A stretch of 64,000 bases of DNA from Lethocerus indicus (GCA_019843655.1 JACDQD010000005.1:8025575-8089574), one strand, 5' to 3'. Shown: positions 49,675-63,734, counted from the stretch's first letter. A program made the numbers and translations. The notes: a model not told the origin generated them from the sequence alone.

Positions 49675-50237
49675 AACGAGTCCCTCGGGAATTTCGAAAT
49701 AGATCCGGCCCCGCGTTCCTCGCCTTCCCCCGGGCACAAGCCTTTACTACTGTCAGCAAAAATACAACTCTTCCCTCCTTCTCGTTTTACTCCGGTCCAG
49801 GTTTCTGCGCCGTTTTCCAAGAGGTTCGAAGTATAAATCAAACCGCGGCTAAAATAGACGAGTATTCCGTCGAATAACACCGTTTAAACATAACTGCGTT
49901 AATTTGAAAATGTCGAAGATCATGTTTCAGCGACGGCTTTCTCAGTGGCCCGCATGAAATTCCCACAAGATCACAGTACAGTTGCAATAATAATATTTTG
50001 TTAAATATTCTTTTACAAAATGTTACTCAAATGCTTTATGAAAAGGCGGATTCCATTATATGTGGTTAAGCGGAGAATTCTACAGCTTTTCGGATATTTT
50101 CCTCGGCGATGAACCCGCCCGGTGTCAAATACTCCGTGGAGTTATCTCGGTTGGCGTTGAAAGGGGTAGTAAAATTATGGTTGGTTCGGATGGGGACGCG
50201 AACGTTTATGCGAAGGCCGACACACGGACGATAAGAA

Positions 50238-50268
50238 GGGGTTGGTGTGGGAGGGGGCGGGGAGGGGG
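50238..50268 (+). other. G-quadruplex motif on plus strand
   Basis: G-tracts at 50238-50241, 50249-50251, 50253-50257, 50259-50262 and 50264-50268. The last four are separated by single bases, the arrangement expected to fold most stably. Confidence 0.75.
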
Positions 50269-53170
50269 AGGACTTGGTCCGGGGCCCTACGTCACCTTAT
50301 CTCTCGGTAGGCCCGACCGAGGAGGACGCCCACGGGATTTACGGGAGAGCCCCCAACGGTATCCTTTATCCTTTATTCCGCTTGACCTTTACCCTCCCCC
50401 CCCTTCCTCACAAGACCGGGACACACGAATTTATTCCGAGCTAAAACCTCCACCATCATTTTTTACACTATCGGCCTCCCGGTTCGTATGTGCGGCCGTC
50501 GGACCTATTCGATCGATAAGACAATACTCACCAACCACAACCAGAGGGCATTAGAGCGCCCGAAATTCACAATACAGGAAGTTAATCACAGTTTTGGCCT
50601 CTGGATTTACCAAGGCTGTAAAATTTCCGACAGTAAAAGTGCCCCACAGTGCACCTAACACCCACTTGCTGGGTACCTTCACACCATACCGCATTGATAA
50701 CGGAAGTATACCGGCGGGTCCGGTCCGAGCACACGGGGAATAAATATTGAAGACGCATTAAGGTCAGATTAAGGGGTTATAAAACAGAAATAAATTCAAC
50801 GGCCCCATCGCCACTTGTATTTATTTCGGAGATTTCAATTGTGGACGTTAATTGAAATAATTAATTACGGGGACGCCGGCACGAATAAGACGAGATACGG
50901 GTAACTCTAGAAGCCGACGAATTTACATATCTAACGGTTTAAACAACTGATGAGCCCGGCTGAGGAGCGTGGACGTTAAATAATAAATGGTCCGGCGTCA
51001 CGGGAGGAATACTAATTCCTATCATCCGTCACCGGTGGCTGCGCCCAAGGGACCCTAAGCCTGAGAACAAAGTCCCTAGAGGAAACTTAATTGGGACGAC
51101 AACGCCGACGAAGAGATCGACGAGAAGTGAGAAAAAGGGGCCTAGAGATTCGCTGGAAGTTAGTCTGGCTCCTACCGATGGGGGCATAAAGTGCGCTTCA
51201 GACTCCCGGGGTCGTGATAATAACAGCCAGGAATTTTATGTATTTCGGTCACGTAACGAGTCAGGGGGCCGAGGCACAGATAGCGCTAATGACGCGCTAT
51301 CGTCGAAGGGACATTTAGCATTTTACGCCCTTAAATTGCAAGGTGAGGGCTGACGACGAGACACGGTCAAATTTTAAGTCGAGATCCCAGTCCCGAAGGA
51401 CTGGCTCCGGTGGTGAAATGGAAATTTGGTCAAACTGAATTAATAATGCTAGAAATAAACAGACATTTTATACTAAAAATTTCGGAGATTTAAATTGTCT
51501 AAAATATATTTCCAAGAAGTCGAAAAATGGCTTTGGCAAACATTTGTGGTGGTTTATTCCCTCTTGGCCCCTTATCTTATATTTACTATATATACTTATA
51601 TTTACTTTGGGACGACAGTAACGTAACTACGAGAATAAGATGTGATGTCGGATCGGAATGCGACCGCTCATAATGCCAAGATCTCTAACAGAAAATGTGT
51701 GTTGAGGTCACGATGGAAGATAAGGGGGGGATTTGAAGAAAAACGGTAAGATAATTTAGGCAGAGTGGACTGGAAATAACTACCGGTTAAAAGGCGATGC
51801 ACCGTAAATACCGTTGAAAGAGCGTAGGCAGACCCGAGGGAAAAGATGGGTATCGTAGAGGACCAGTCATACCTAATAGGAGGTACCCGGTAGTAGCTGG
51901 AAAATAAACGAGACCTTTACTTTCTGGCTAGACCAAAAAAAATCTAAATTATCATTCTAAAAACAATCACTTTCTACATCATGAGCATTTGAATTGAAAA
52001 ATTGTCGTACAATACGGAATCGTATTTATACAAGGGCAAGATAACCACGGTAGCTTGACAGAATTATATTGGCAGTAAAAACATAAAACAAGAAATTAGA
52101 ACGAAATAGTAAAATTTTTCTATAGCTTTAGATTTAGTGGTCTGAGATATTCCTATTAGCAGGGAAGTTCTTTTAATACGTGCCGACTAATCTACAAGAT
52201 ACTACAGCACTTCGAGTTCGACTTCAAGTTAGACTGAACGAAAAGCCCGGCTGAACCCCGAAATGAAACTTTTGAGTGTTGAGCAGTCGCCTGCCGGTGG
52301 CCCCGGGCCAATATCTCCGGTGCATTGGAGTAGAAACGGTCAGTCGGGACTTATGACTCCGGCCCATAAATTTCGAGTTATATGTAAACACCAGCCAGCC
52401 AGCGATAGTCCGCTCTCAAGAGTCGCTGTTCAAACAGAACCAAGAGGTCGAGGGGCCCTCCTACGCCCAGGGGATACAACGCCCAATATCGTACAATATC
52501 GGGGTCGCTTAGCGATGACTTTGAATTTTTGACAATCCATTTTTATCAGCGGGGATATTCTGCACGATTAACTGAAAAATATTCCGGAAATTAACGCGGA
52601 GCGCCGTTGCGTTCTCTATACACCGCAGCCCGCTTATCATGTTCTACCTATAAAGCCAGCAGCATTCCAATAGTAAAGAAAGCGCTGAAATGTAAGAAAT
52701 TTTTCTTTTTTTAACCTTTATTTAGAAATAATTTCTTCACTCATGATTTGAAATTATATTTATGTCCTTATCCTGTTTATATTTATCGATACTTATAATT
52801 TTCAAAAAATGGGGTCGCTGGGCCCATCAGCCGATCGCAAGAGTGATGACATTCCGAACCGCGCGCACCCCCCGTCACTCAAATCATGGATCTGAGAAAT
52901 TAAAAATAAAATAATCCGCCGGGCATAATTTATTCTTATATTCCTTTTCATTTTGGCCTTCGGTTTCACAAAAGGGGACCCCCTTGAACATAAATCCGAA
53001 GGGGGGAGGGCAATCGTCGCCTGTAAATCACCAGCTGTTATGCAGGCCGCTCGCGCAAAAACCAGATACAGTTTAAGTTATTAATAACGCCGAGTTACAC
53101 TTTACGAGCCACCTCCGTGAACTCTCTTCCTCCTCCTGCTCCTCCTCCTCTTACATATCTGACCGGTGTA

Positions 53171-53213
53171 TCTCCCTCTCTCTCCCTCCCTCTCTCTCTC
53201 TCTCTTTCTCCTC
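53171..53213. repeat. (CT)n-rich pyrimidine tract
   Basis: CT dinucleotides interrupted by CCC and TTT. A CTC-rich patch precedes it at about 53.13 kb. Confidence 0.88.
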
Positions 53214-55964
53214 CAACGTTCGTATAGGGACTATCTCCTACACAGTCTTACAGCGTACAACGCCCGGTTGTACGGGTGTCAATTATAAATCCACTCCCCA
53301 TTGGAATAGAGATAACGGGTAAGGGTCAGGGCCCAGGGGTGCTTGGGATCCATAAGAGTGCCGCACTCTGAGCACATCGTGTATTCTTGATAGGAAATCG
53401 ACCCGGTATTCTGGACCAATGTATGGGACATAACGACTAGAATTATAGTATAATTGAACTATAGAAGAAAATAATGTATAAAATCTCATTCGTGATACAA
53501 CTTGTCAAACACTTTAAATTTTGGAGGAGTTTTTTGTCAATTTTTTATATGTATGTGCATTCTTCTACATCACAGTGGCTGTTCCTTTTAGCTGATTTTG
53601 CCCCAAATAAGCGTGCGATATGTAAAATAATATATCCATTGACGCCTACATAACTGCTACCGGGGGAGTAAATACGCCGTTCCTGTTTAAAATTTTACTC
53701 AAAATGGTAGGTTTAGTTGACTAAAATTGTTTTCTGTAAATAAATTTGTTTATTCTGTCTCTATTTTGCGACCACACACAGTGCCCAATGAGGTGTTAAA
53801 TAAATTTAACCCAATACCGTGTGTTAAAACAACACACTCGGTAAATGGTTCCGAATATGTACACGCCAATTCAACGGAAGGAATGCAACATAGAAATAAT
53901 AAACGCCCATTAATTACTACGCTAATTTGTTGAGATTATTATTATTATTTGATTATATTTATTACAATGTAATCATGACTGGTTTGTTTTAAGTGAAATA
54001 GCCCATTGGTGGTTTCAACCAATTGCGTTCCGGCAAGTCATTTTCTCTACTTTCACCTATCACTACTACAATACAAACATACATATAAATATGTAATAAA
54101 AATGTTATAAAATAAACGAATGTCAGAAAAACTAGTTGTCACAAAAAGTGAGCCCAATATTCATTACAGCCGCTGAACGATAATGAAGGAAACTGCTGCA
54201 TTAATTTTATGCTCGAATACCTTAAATAACTACAACGAGGGTACGTATTTTTTTATGTCAATACAAAAATATTATAATTAAAATTTATATTTTTAATAAA
54301 GTTCCGTAATCTAGTCTCACGCCGTCATGACTTATATTGCATTCATTAGGAAAAATCACAAAATAATTTACCCTCGTCAGAAGTTGAAATATTAAAATTG
54401 AAAAAAGTAAAAAAGTGAAGTCTTAGATGCGAGAATTGTCACTTCCACTCTCCACTTCAGGGTCGGAGAAAATACTGGCCGATAAAACCGAAAACGGTTC
54501 AGTCTGATAATCAACTCTATATCCGCCACGCAATATAAAAGTTACAAAGTAAGATCGGATGCCGGTCCTGTATATTTAACGTTCATTAATAGTTCAAAGA
54601 AAGATGTTATACAATAACCGGGCGTATAATTGCTCGTTTAAACAACCTCTACTAAATTAATATTCAAATTAGGCCGAGGAATGAAAGAGGTTGCCCGGGG
54701 CCACTAGGTGGGCCCTGCCCACCACCTCCTTCATTCCTTCCTTCCTACTTTCCTATGACCGATAGCGCACCCCCATGTCTCTCGTTAGTCGACCGAGGAG
54801 TAGAAACTGGTCCCATTATTATGGTAAAGGTCCCGGTAAAATGGGCATGTCGAATAAATATTAAGCTTTTAACAGGTGGCCCGCCCACTCGCCCACGGTG
54901 GTCGTCCGACTACCGGCCGGTAGTACTAACCGAGTACGGGCCGAGTCGCCTCGATAATACAACGACCTGATTCTACTCGATACATTCCAAAATAATTGAA
55001 ACGAAAGCGACATTACTCGAAGTGTGCGGAAATTTACGAACCGTCGATTACAAATCCGATTACAGGACTTTTCAGGATGCTTAATGAAGCACAATACACT
55101 GGCACCGGATGTATTAGTCACAATGTTGACTAAGTACCCTTCAATATTACGGAAGGTGTACTTTTGTCAAGAACAAATGTTTGTTGAGACAAGTCTAAAT
55201 TATTTTTGGGACTGGAAATTATAAGTTCAGTTCCTATATATCTATTTGTATTATATATTCTTACCGGATATCAACCTATTAATGGGCGCAGAGAATAACT
55301 TCAAATTAGAAAATATTATGAAAGTTTCGTAAGGAAGAAAAATTGTACTGGAGTGTATTAGGATTCAAAACCTAACAGGCTTATTCCAATTTAAAAAAAT
55401 GGGTAGGATTCGGGAAAAGGGGGAAGGATAAATACAGATTGGTGTTACAAAAAAAAGCTGAGTTTAGTGGTTTGAAATTTTCCCTCTTCCTTGTTAGGCG
55501 ATTCCAATGGAAAGTGGCCCTTGTCCCCGGCCCTATTCTCACCAACAAGTGGGACGCCGTTATCGGTTTTCGAACTCACAATAATTTGTCGTCGCGCCCT
55601 TTCGTCGATTCCGGTACAATGCAGTAACGTCTTCATTTTTATACCCTTTCGAACTTCGTACAACGCCTCGCCTCTTGTCCAACCCGAGCCGGCACTTTTA
55701 TCGTTGAATAAAGTCGTCTGAGGAGCGAGGGTTTGGAATATCATCACTCGTGGGAAATTCTGCCTTCAACAATCCACATCTACTAAAATCTGACAGTTGC
55801 ACAGAACCTAATAGAGAGGCCACTCTAAATTGGAAATGGTTTTAAATTTTATATTAATTTAATTTATTTACTTTAACTCAATATTTAATTTATTTATATT
55901 CAGTCACTTCGACTGAAGCATCAACTATGCTCTATCACTGCTTTGTGCCTTTATTAACTGTCAC

Positions 55965-55985
55965 AAGGATCTCGCCATTGTCAGT
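55965..55985 (-). repeat. motif family F, copy 5
   Basis: Minus strand reads ACTGACAATGGCGAGATCCT and continues into TGTGACAG. The CTGTCACAAGG word on the plus strand is shared with 42.59 kb, beside family A copy 9. Confidence 0.4.
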
Positions 55986-56189
55986 AGCACGAACAATGAC
56001 TGACTGCGGGTAAAATATTTAATGAATTGTCACAATTCAATCATGTCAGCAAATTGTGCCTATTCTGCCCTCCACTCGGTACGAACAGAAGTGTACAGCG
56101 AGCTTACCTGTTCGGGTCCGCTCCGGCCATTAGCTGGGTAGAACCCGAGAGAGATGGTGTGTGTGAGAGAGAGATGGCGGGACGGTATG

Positions 56190-56219
56190 GAGGGAGAGGG
56201 AGAGAGAGAGAGAGAGAGA
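56190..56219. repeat. (AG)n microsatellite
   Basis: GGGAGA units lead into about nine AG units. Confidence 0.9.
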
Positions 56220-59200
56220 TACTCATGTAATTTACATGGTAGGGCAGGGTCGCACACACGCGCTCCAGTACAAGGCCCGTTCAATCCATTCGCATTGGCC
56301 GCCGGAGGTAACGTCGCGTGAACGTGCGTGCGCGCCGCTGGCCGCCAGACCAAGGGTTAAATACATATAGAGTTCAGCGTGGGCCCTCACCCTTTTGTTG
56401 TATATAACAGGTACCTCCGGGGCCGCTCTTCTAGGGCGGGGATTAAACTCCGCCCCCCGACTGTTTGTTGTGCAAATTTGCAAAACAAACAACCCTCGAA
56501 ATGTAATATTGATAGGGACCGCCTCTTCGCTCTAGGGTTCATCATCTGCTCGGAAACCGATCCCGAAATGAAATGCGATTAGCTGGGCGATGAACAATTC
56601 TATATATAGTTTTGCAAGTTTAAATTCCTGATTACAATAAGTGGAGTTAAAAACAACATATGTCAGTGGATGATGTTTAACAAATCCACCACGGGGAATA
56701 GTACCGAGCGGGGCAGCTCGTGATTGGTCAAAAACAATGAGAGTAGGCCCGGGATAAGAAGCAAAAAAGGACACAAAAAAACGGAACATGTCTTGTTTAA
56801 ATTTGAACAGATCCTAATTTATGTATCTGCCAGTAAACGTTATCGTTTTCATGAATAATGAGTTTAGGAGATGTTTTTCTTGCTATCTTGTATACCGTGA
56901 ATTATGATTGGTTAATTCAAACTGGATTAAAGAAAAAAAGTAAAATTTTAGTGAAATTTTCTTTATTTCTATTAAACGTATTAAAGGCTACGCGACTGTT
57001 GGGAAAGTTCATTCTACCGGCTGTCGGGAGGAACTTCTTTGCCTTCTTCACAATATCTTCCCTTTTTTCAGTATACTTTGTCTAAATGCAGAGTCAATCT
57101 GTCAACCGAAGTAAGAATCGACACCTGACTTCGCCAGTTAACTGACCCACCTTTTTTCGGCACGGAAAAAAGAAATTCCGGAAATCGCAAGAATCGTTAT
57201 AATTTCAAAATATATTTTCGCACTAGATCGTCCGGTGCTTTATAGTGAAACTCCTGAAGGCGTTCACCCCACCATATTATATATAGCTCTGACATAAAGT
57301 ATACGAAAAAAAACAATAAAAAGGAAAAATCTAATTGTGTAATCCCCTGCAACAAATTTGGATTAAGAGGATTCAGGAAGGGTTGTAAAAAATTACAGTA
57401 ATTACTCGCGGCGCCGCACCCCCCTTTACAGGTCCGGGCGTCTCGCCACAGTGTAATACCAGTAATATGGCCGACCGATTTGCATTCGAGTTGTTTAAAG
57501 GGCGGAGCCCTGGCTACTATTACACCTCCTTCTGGCTAATTATTACAGTTCACGTGGCTCGTAATTATTTTCACTTTCCAACCTAGGACCCGGTCGTTAG
57601 GATCCTGTTTCAATCAAATCTATCGAACCCCCCCCCGCAAATCAACGTTCAAACGCAGACGTTCTTTTTCAATAGGGACCTACATTTTTTGTGCTCGAGA
57701 AATAGCGACCGGGGTTTAATCGCCCACCTTCGAGACGTCTTGCTGGTTTCGAATTAGAGTTCGATTCGATCGGCCTCGCGTAGTTCCAGTCGCGAAATAA
57801 TTAGTTATAACAAGTGCTGGTGTACGTCCAATCTATAAATAAACCTGCAGGTTTGTGCCCGGACGACATCCCTCGGAGTGGTAAGGTTTTCCTTCAAGAG
57901 CCCATACTTCTTTAAAAAAAATTATATTACTGGTGACGGTGAAATAGCGTACCGGTATAGCTAACGGGGTGACCAGGGGGTGGCAGTAGTTGATATTTCA
58001 AACAGATGTTTGAATAAAAATGTTTGAACCGAGAAAGTGACTTTATTATCAAAAGTATACCACGTTATGTACGAGATTTATTGTAGTGCACGCTTCGAAC
58101 GACCGAATCTCATTCTCGAGGGATCCACAACCCCCCGAAACTAACACGGAGGTAAGGAAGTTATTCTTTGACTTCTTAGTTCTTGGTCGCATCCATTTTT
58201 CCATCCCCACCCCCGTTTTACTTTTTTGCCGCGGCGTCCCAACTTCCAAACGTCCCATTCGTCATTCCGATTGGCGTAAAAGGGAAGGGAAGAGACGGTG
58301 AGAACGCCGGGAAGAAGGCGGTGGGGGAAGTAAAAAAGCCGGAAAGTGGAATGCCCAGTTTCAGACTTGAGCTACACGGCCCCCGTTAATCGTACCCCCA
58401 CTGTCCAAAAACAGCGCACCTCACACCCGGCCATTCGGACACCATTTGTTTGGTCCTACCTATTGTTCTAGTAAATATATACATGGTTCCATTTATATGT
58501 ATATATATTCGTTCAATTGGAATCGGTACTGATTAATCCGGAGGAACTCCAGGGAGATATGGTTCACACATGTCGACTAGAAGTGTGAATGAAATCAAAG
58601 TACACATTAAATAGACCTGAATCCTGCGAACAATAACCGAAAATCTGTTGTCGCGGTACATTCATACTTCCATTTAAATTCTCAGAATATGAAAAAAATC
58701 TGGAAATAAATTTTCAATACGTTAATTCCATGTTTTGTTGTAAACGCAATTATTTCAACGGCATCAAGACGCATATGTGCTGAGTCAGCCCGCCGCCACC
58801 GCATTTCTTGCAACCATTGTTCACTGCCCTTTCATTCGATTAATTACATTTTGTAATAACGTTACGCCACATGTCGATAATTAAATATTACAAAATCAAC
58901 CCAAGCACAATAGATATAATTGTCCGGCGAATGAATTATAAATTTCCAGTTTAGAGTGGATCTGGACCACGCGATTCATTCAGGTGATATTTCGAACCGC
59001 CTGAAATTAGAACCCCATTTAAATCCAGGATACCCCTGGTAGTAGATGGATGACCCCATTTACTGAAAGTATGTTGGGGATAAAGACAAATAAAAGCGAT
59101 ACTCGGACTTCGCGGACAGTTGGGCTTATTTTTAGCCGTTTGGTGCGTTTTAACCTGGGACTAGTGATAGGAAACAGGAAATCAATAGGTTCAATTGGAT

Positions 59201-59738
59201 CACATTCCAATAAGTACAATGTAATAATGGAATTCACAGACAATTAAAATTTCAAGACTGATATTTAGATTTATAAAGTGAGCAAACATGGAAAAGTATT
59301 CCGTTTCTTTGTGTGTAATCAATGAACGATATTTAATTAAAACAAAAAATTTAAAAAACATTTCCCTAATCATCATACAATGTATTTGCGGAATACTCCG
59401 TGCTTATCGTTTCATTAATAACTCACCCCATTTGCCATATTATATTCTGTTACTGACCACGGCCAGTCTCGCTGGGGGTGAAAATTCGAGCAGCCCGACT
59501 ATAATCTCTAGACGCCGGCACGCCCACTTTCTAATCTTTTAATTCAATCTCGGGGAACATACATTTCACTGTCAATATCGCGAAGGGACAAACAAATTAG
59601 AAGATTAAGGTTAAAGAATGAAATTATAAATGGTCCGAAATGCAAACTCTTCATAATACGTCTTCAAATCTGGCAACTACAATATGTATGTATCAAACAC
59701 ATATACCGAACAAAGTACCCTATTCCTGCCCGCCACGT

Positions 59739-59816
59739 TGTCTACTGACGGTGGGAGAAACCTGGCAGAGTAAAAACCTTAATCCACTAGTCCGCAGATA
59801 GTGGGAAAATCTTGCA
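59739..59816 (+). repeat. interspersed repeat family B, copy 4
   Basis: The fullest B copy: TCTACTGACGGTGGGAGAAA, CCTGGCAGAG, ACCTTAATCCACTAG, TCCGCAGATAGTGGGAAAAT and CTTGCAATA. The left half matches copy 3 and the right half copies 1 and 2, so the family spans at least about 78 bases. Confidence 0.65.
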
Positions 59817-60548
59817 ATAATCTTACAGCTCGGAAAGGACACCCTCGAACGACTATTTAAGCCCGTAGGGGACATCAAATAAGGATGATTTAACATCATC
59901 GGGGAAAAGTAAGACATAAACCGTACAGTTTAGTACCGACAGCTCGGAGGAGCGTAATGGCAATATACCCGGGGTATGAATATGAAAACGCCCGGGTACT
60001 GGGAAAGTCCGCGGGATGAGAAATGACGGTATTATTTTACATCCAGTTTGTATGAGGGGCCGTTGAAACGAACTTATGCTAATACAGCGGATGGCCATAA
60101 CGGGGCTGTATGGCCCCTGGCCGATACTTCTGGTTCTTCCACTGGTCCTTGAACCTGGAAGACGACATCGAGTTGACCCCAAACTGGGAACAACCCCCGG
60201 GATGAAGACCAGCGGACGTCGTAAAGCATACCTGCCCAGTATCCAACCTGTTCTCAAACGGGAGTATCCACATTCGGGGGACGACAACAAAACTAAGATA
60301 AAAGGTCAACAAAGTTCAAAGAGCTGCTTAACATCTGGAATTTTCGGCAGTTTTCGGCCCCACGCCATCGTCAGTGGCAATATACAATACGTTATTAGTG
60401 TCGGACCATATCAGAACTTTCACTACACTAAAGGAGTGTTTTAAATGCGGAACCCGGTTTGACCGAAGTCGAAGATGACGTTTTTGGGAGAGTTACAAAA
60501 ACTCTAGAAAACCACAAATACCTCAGATTATAATAACGCTTATAATAT

Positions 60549-60719
60549 TGGAGAATAGGCGGCCAGAAATATCAGATAGCCCGGATACATTTCAGTCAAA
60601 CAGCCTACAGTTTTTGCGTGGGAAGAGTTGTCGGAAGGATTATTGAAGACCTGGAAAGCCGGTTTACTGATGCCGATGATACGTTTGGAAGGCAGCGACT
60701 TTTTGTTTATCAATTTTTT
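60549..60719 (+). pseudogene. coding-like remnant, possibly transposon-derived
   Basis: An open frame without ATG runs from a stop just before 60546. It reads GRVVGRIIEDLESRFTDADD, then TFGRQRLF. The pattern hydrophobic-x-x-DLESRF resembles the region before the dimerisation domain of hAT-type transposase relatives. That is a memory-based impression, not a match. A second short coding-like patch (EDDVFGRVTKTLENHKY) lies about 100 bases upstream and ends in a stop. It may be a decayed transposon fragment or chance. Confidence 0.15.
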
Positions 60720-60799
60720 TTATTGTTTTTATTGTAACTCTCGTCCCATTTAATTAATGCCAGTGTCTTCCGTTGTCGGGAGATACAACTCCACTGTCA

Positions 60800-60807
60800 T
60801 GACGTCA
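60800..60807. promoter_or_regulatory. full CRE palindrome
   Basis: TGACGTCA, an exact cAMP-response element, within CATGACGTCATTG. One isolated site; regulation is not established. Confidence 0.25.
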
Positions 60808-63389
60808 TTGTCAGACACGCGAGAGGGGCCTTTTGGGATTGGTTAAGTGCTTCGGACATCTACACCCACAAAAGGCAACCCTCAGGGGACACCGGAGGGT
60901 CCAGGCAACCCCAGCTCACATTAACTCCACCTTACATAAACAACAATTACACACCTCACGAGTACTAAAGCGTTAACGAACCTCAGCCAACCTTGCCCAT
61001 TATAGGAAAGAATATAGAAAATGCTCCAACACGCCCAAGAGGCTCACCAACCTACTAACGTATATCTACTAAAGATCACAAGAATTATAGTAATGTTGAA
61101 AATAGCTCCTGAACTATTTAATCTTTTTAATTCTTGTTTAATTCCTTTTACGCATTTGTAAATCGGAATCTGTGATAGAAGGTTCGTCTAAATTAATGGT
61201 TATACCAGTAACCAAATTTTGGATAAGTGAGACATAATCATGCATGAATGAACTGAAAATTCCTAACGATGAGGGAATAAGGGAGATAAATCTTGTAACA
61301 AAGGCCTGTAATGAAATCGTGGACAGTTGACTATCGAAGATAGAAACTTCCTTAGAAGGCGATTGATTATAACTTGTTCCCCGGGTTTTTTTCTCCCTCC
61401 TTGAAGAAACTGTTGAGACAATTTCCCGGCAAACGTACAAATGCGGCGGCACCGAAGTGACAGAGCGAGAGGGCTCTCTCATTAGGCCTTTACCGAGAGC
61501 TGGGGCATTCCAGCCGTCTTATCTATAATGTGCAATGAATGGCGGCCGGTTACAAGCCGTCCTGTATTAAGACGTCTCTAACAAACTTCTAATTGGCTCG
61601 GTTTCGCTTCTGCAGGAAAAAAGCTGCGGGCCGCTGTCCCGATCTGACGCCGTCCAGACCGGTGTTGTGACAGACCCCGTCAGTGGACGACTCAATTAAT
61701 TTCTCTCCACAAAAAATTGCCATTGATGTATGTACCCGAAGAAAATAGATTTATCAATTAAATGCGAGTGAAAAAATATAATTGTACCAACAAAATTAGT
61801 AGTAACATGTCAGTCTTACAATAGTTGAATTAACCCAACACACTTCGATTATTATTATACGCCTAAATGCACTGTAATTTGTTTTCCAATCCATCCTAAT
61901 TTAATGGCGTCTCGCTGGAAAGAAGTCTGGACGTGAACTGGGCTCAGGCGCAGAATGCCGACTTTGTAATTGGATGAAATTGCTTTTTTAGAAAGTGAAT
62001 TTGACAGACTCTGGGAAGCAGATATTATTAGCAGGCCTCAATATTGTTAATCCGATTTGGCGCTTAAAACTCGGGCTCCGGGGCTGCTCCCTTGACATAA
62101 CTCAGAGCTTTGACCTGATTTTTTAACTTTTTTCTCCTGGGCATTACGAACTAGGGTCGCAGCATTAACTTCGATCTAAACGTAATCATAAACCAATGTT
62201 TCCCAAACACCTAGAACATTTGACGCGACTACACGACAATTTTGATTTATTCAATGTATTCCAACATAAATTCCGAAGTTTTACTCTCACCGAAAAAGAA
62301 AAAAACTACCGAGGATACGTTTCGGAACCGGTAAATCCGGTCACGAATCTTAGTCCGGGTTTGGGGTTGAATTCAGAATAAAGTTCAGGTGTGGGTGTGT
62401 GTAGGATCTATCCAATAATAGGCCCCCCTCCGACTCTCTGTTTGTACAAAGACCCGGCGCTTGTATAAGCAACATTTTGTGTTCTTGCCCAAACCAACAA
62501 CATAGTCCCGAAGCAATGAAACCGGACCGCAGACCGAATTGAGCCGCTTGTTTTGATTTCCAATGAACTGTTCCGATAAAAGGGACAATTCCTGTCTGGA
62601 AACGGAATACAATTCTTGAGATACACCTTACCGCCAGATATTAAGTACTAATAGGTTATACTGTACGCTTTCACAAATGTACACGTGTATTATAAATTGT
62701 CTAGAAACATAAAAATATGTTTATGTTAAAGGTTTTCCATCGTCAGTATCTAAGTGTAAGGGTCAGTTGACTGTTGACTGACATTTACACTAAACTCTAC
62801 ATATATTGCTCATTAACTAAAACTACTTCATCTATGAAAATTAGTGGACTTATTTTACAAGTATTCCATGCGCACAGCTGCTCCATAGGCACTTTAGAAA
62901 GTACAGTGACAGTGCAGGTAGGTAGCTCCGCAATAATTCCAAAACAGACCTACTGATGAACAGCTACAGAGGTACTGTAGATGGCGAGCAGTCGAAACAG
63001 ACTAGTCCAGCGATCGGAGAGAGATGACAGAAATCATCGTGCAATACGAACGTTCTTCACTACCGACAGTTTTCAACGATTTCTCCTGCGACCGTTGCGA
63101 CCCCTAATTTCTGTTTGGTAACAGAGTCGTCGAATTCCTCACCGAGTTTCTACACATCGGCGATAAACGCCAGTTTCTTTTTACCACACATCAGATAGCG
63201 CGAACCCTGTTATTGTCGGATCCTCTTCGAATCGAGGGTGAAAACCACCGGTGTTTCGTAACAGCACGCGGCACTTAAAACAGCGCATGAAAGGGAAAGC
63301 CGGCCCTCGGTTCGGACAGGAGATACCTACCGAAAGATCGTACGCGATAGCTCTCCCCCTCCCCCCGGCTCTAACGGTCGGCCGTTTAG

Positions 63390-63428
63390 CAGAAGCAGAA
63401 GAAGAAGAAGGAGAAGGAGGAGAAGAAG
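63390..63428. repeat. (GAA/GGA)n purine repeat
   Basis: AGAAGC, then GAA units, then GAAGGA units. Produces a Glu-rich run in the frame at 63251-63451 and Ser/Pro on the other strand. Confidence 0.85.
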
Positions 63429-63734
63429 CGGGCAATCATCCTAATTACTAAAGGTCAAGGATGGATAGCATCGGGGTTTGGGCGGTTCCCCCGGAATGAG
63501 CCGGGATTGTGAATTTTTTTCTCTTTCACAATTTTGTTTCTCTCGATTCGATTCGAAGAAACATAAATCCTGGCATTCTCGTTAAGCGATAACGAGCCGG
63601 CGGCCAGCCCGAAAGACTCCCCCCCCTCGGGGGGGCCGTGGGACTCTATGGAACCACGCTCTCCAAAAGCGACGGAGAAATTTGGCCGGAGGGATAATGA
63701 AATTAGTTTGCAAAATCATAAATTAATGCCGTAA

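Larger units (their letters stand above)
49675..54000. other. non-coding stretch
   Basis: No gene is recognisable. The longest frame in the window, 50060-50554 (164 codons), includes a Gly/Arg run encoded by a G-quadruplex motif and no domain I know. The frame at 52263-52532 is also unidentified. 50.6-52.2 kb and 53.2-54.0 kb show nothing I can support. Confidence 0.55.
54000..60600. other. non-coding stretch
   Basis: No gene is recognisable. Frames at 54755-54970, 55445-55747 minus, 56060-56492 minus, 58049-58389 (both strands) and 59853-60444 (both strands) overlap on opposite strands or are unidentified. Contains motif F copy 5, an AG microsatellite and repeat B copy 4. 56.8-59.7 kb shows nothing else I can support. 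Confidence 0.55.

Noticed and set aside
50060..50554. Longest open frame in the window, 164 codons
   Set aside because: No recognisable domain; a shifted frame overlaps it, and Gly/Arg and Pro runs come from G- and C-tracts.
50948..50954. CTGATGA followed by GCCCGGCTGAGGAGC
   Set aside because: GAAA is missing, so no hammerhead core.
59853..60444. Overlapping 145-codon minus and 122-codon plus frames
   Set aside because: Opposite-strand overlap and no known motif.
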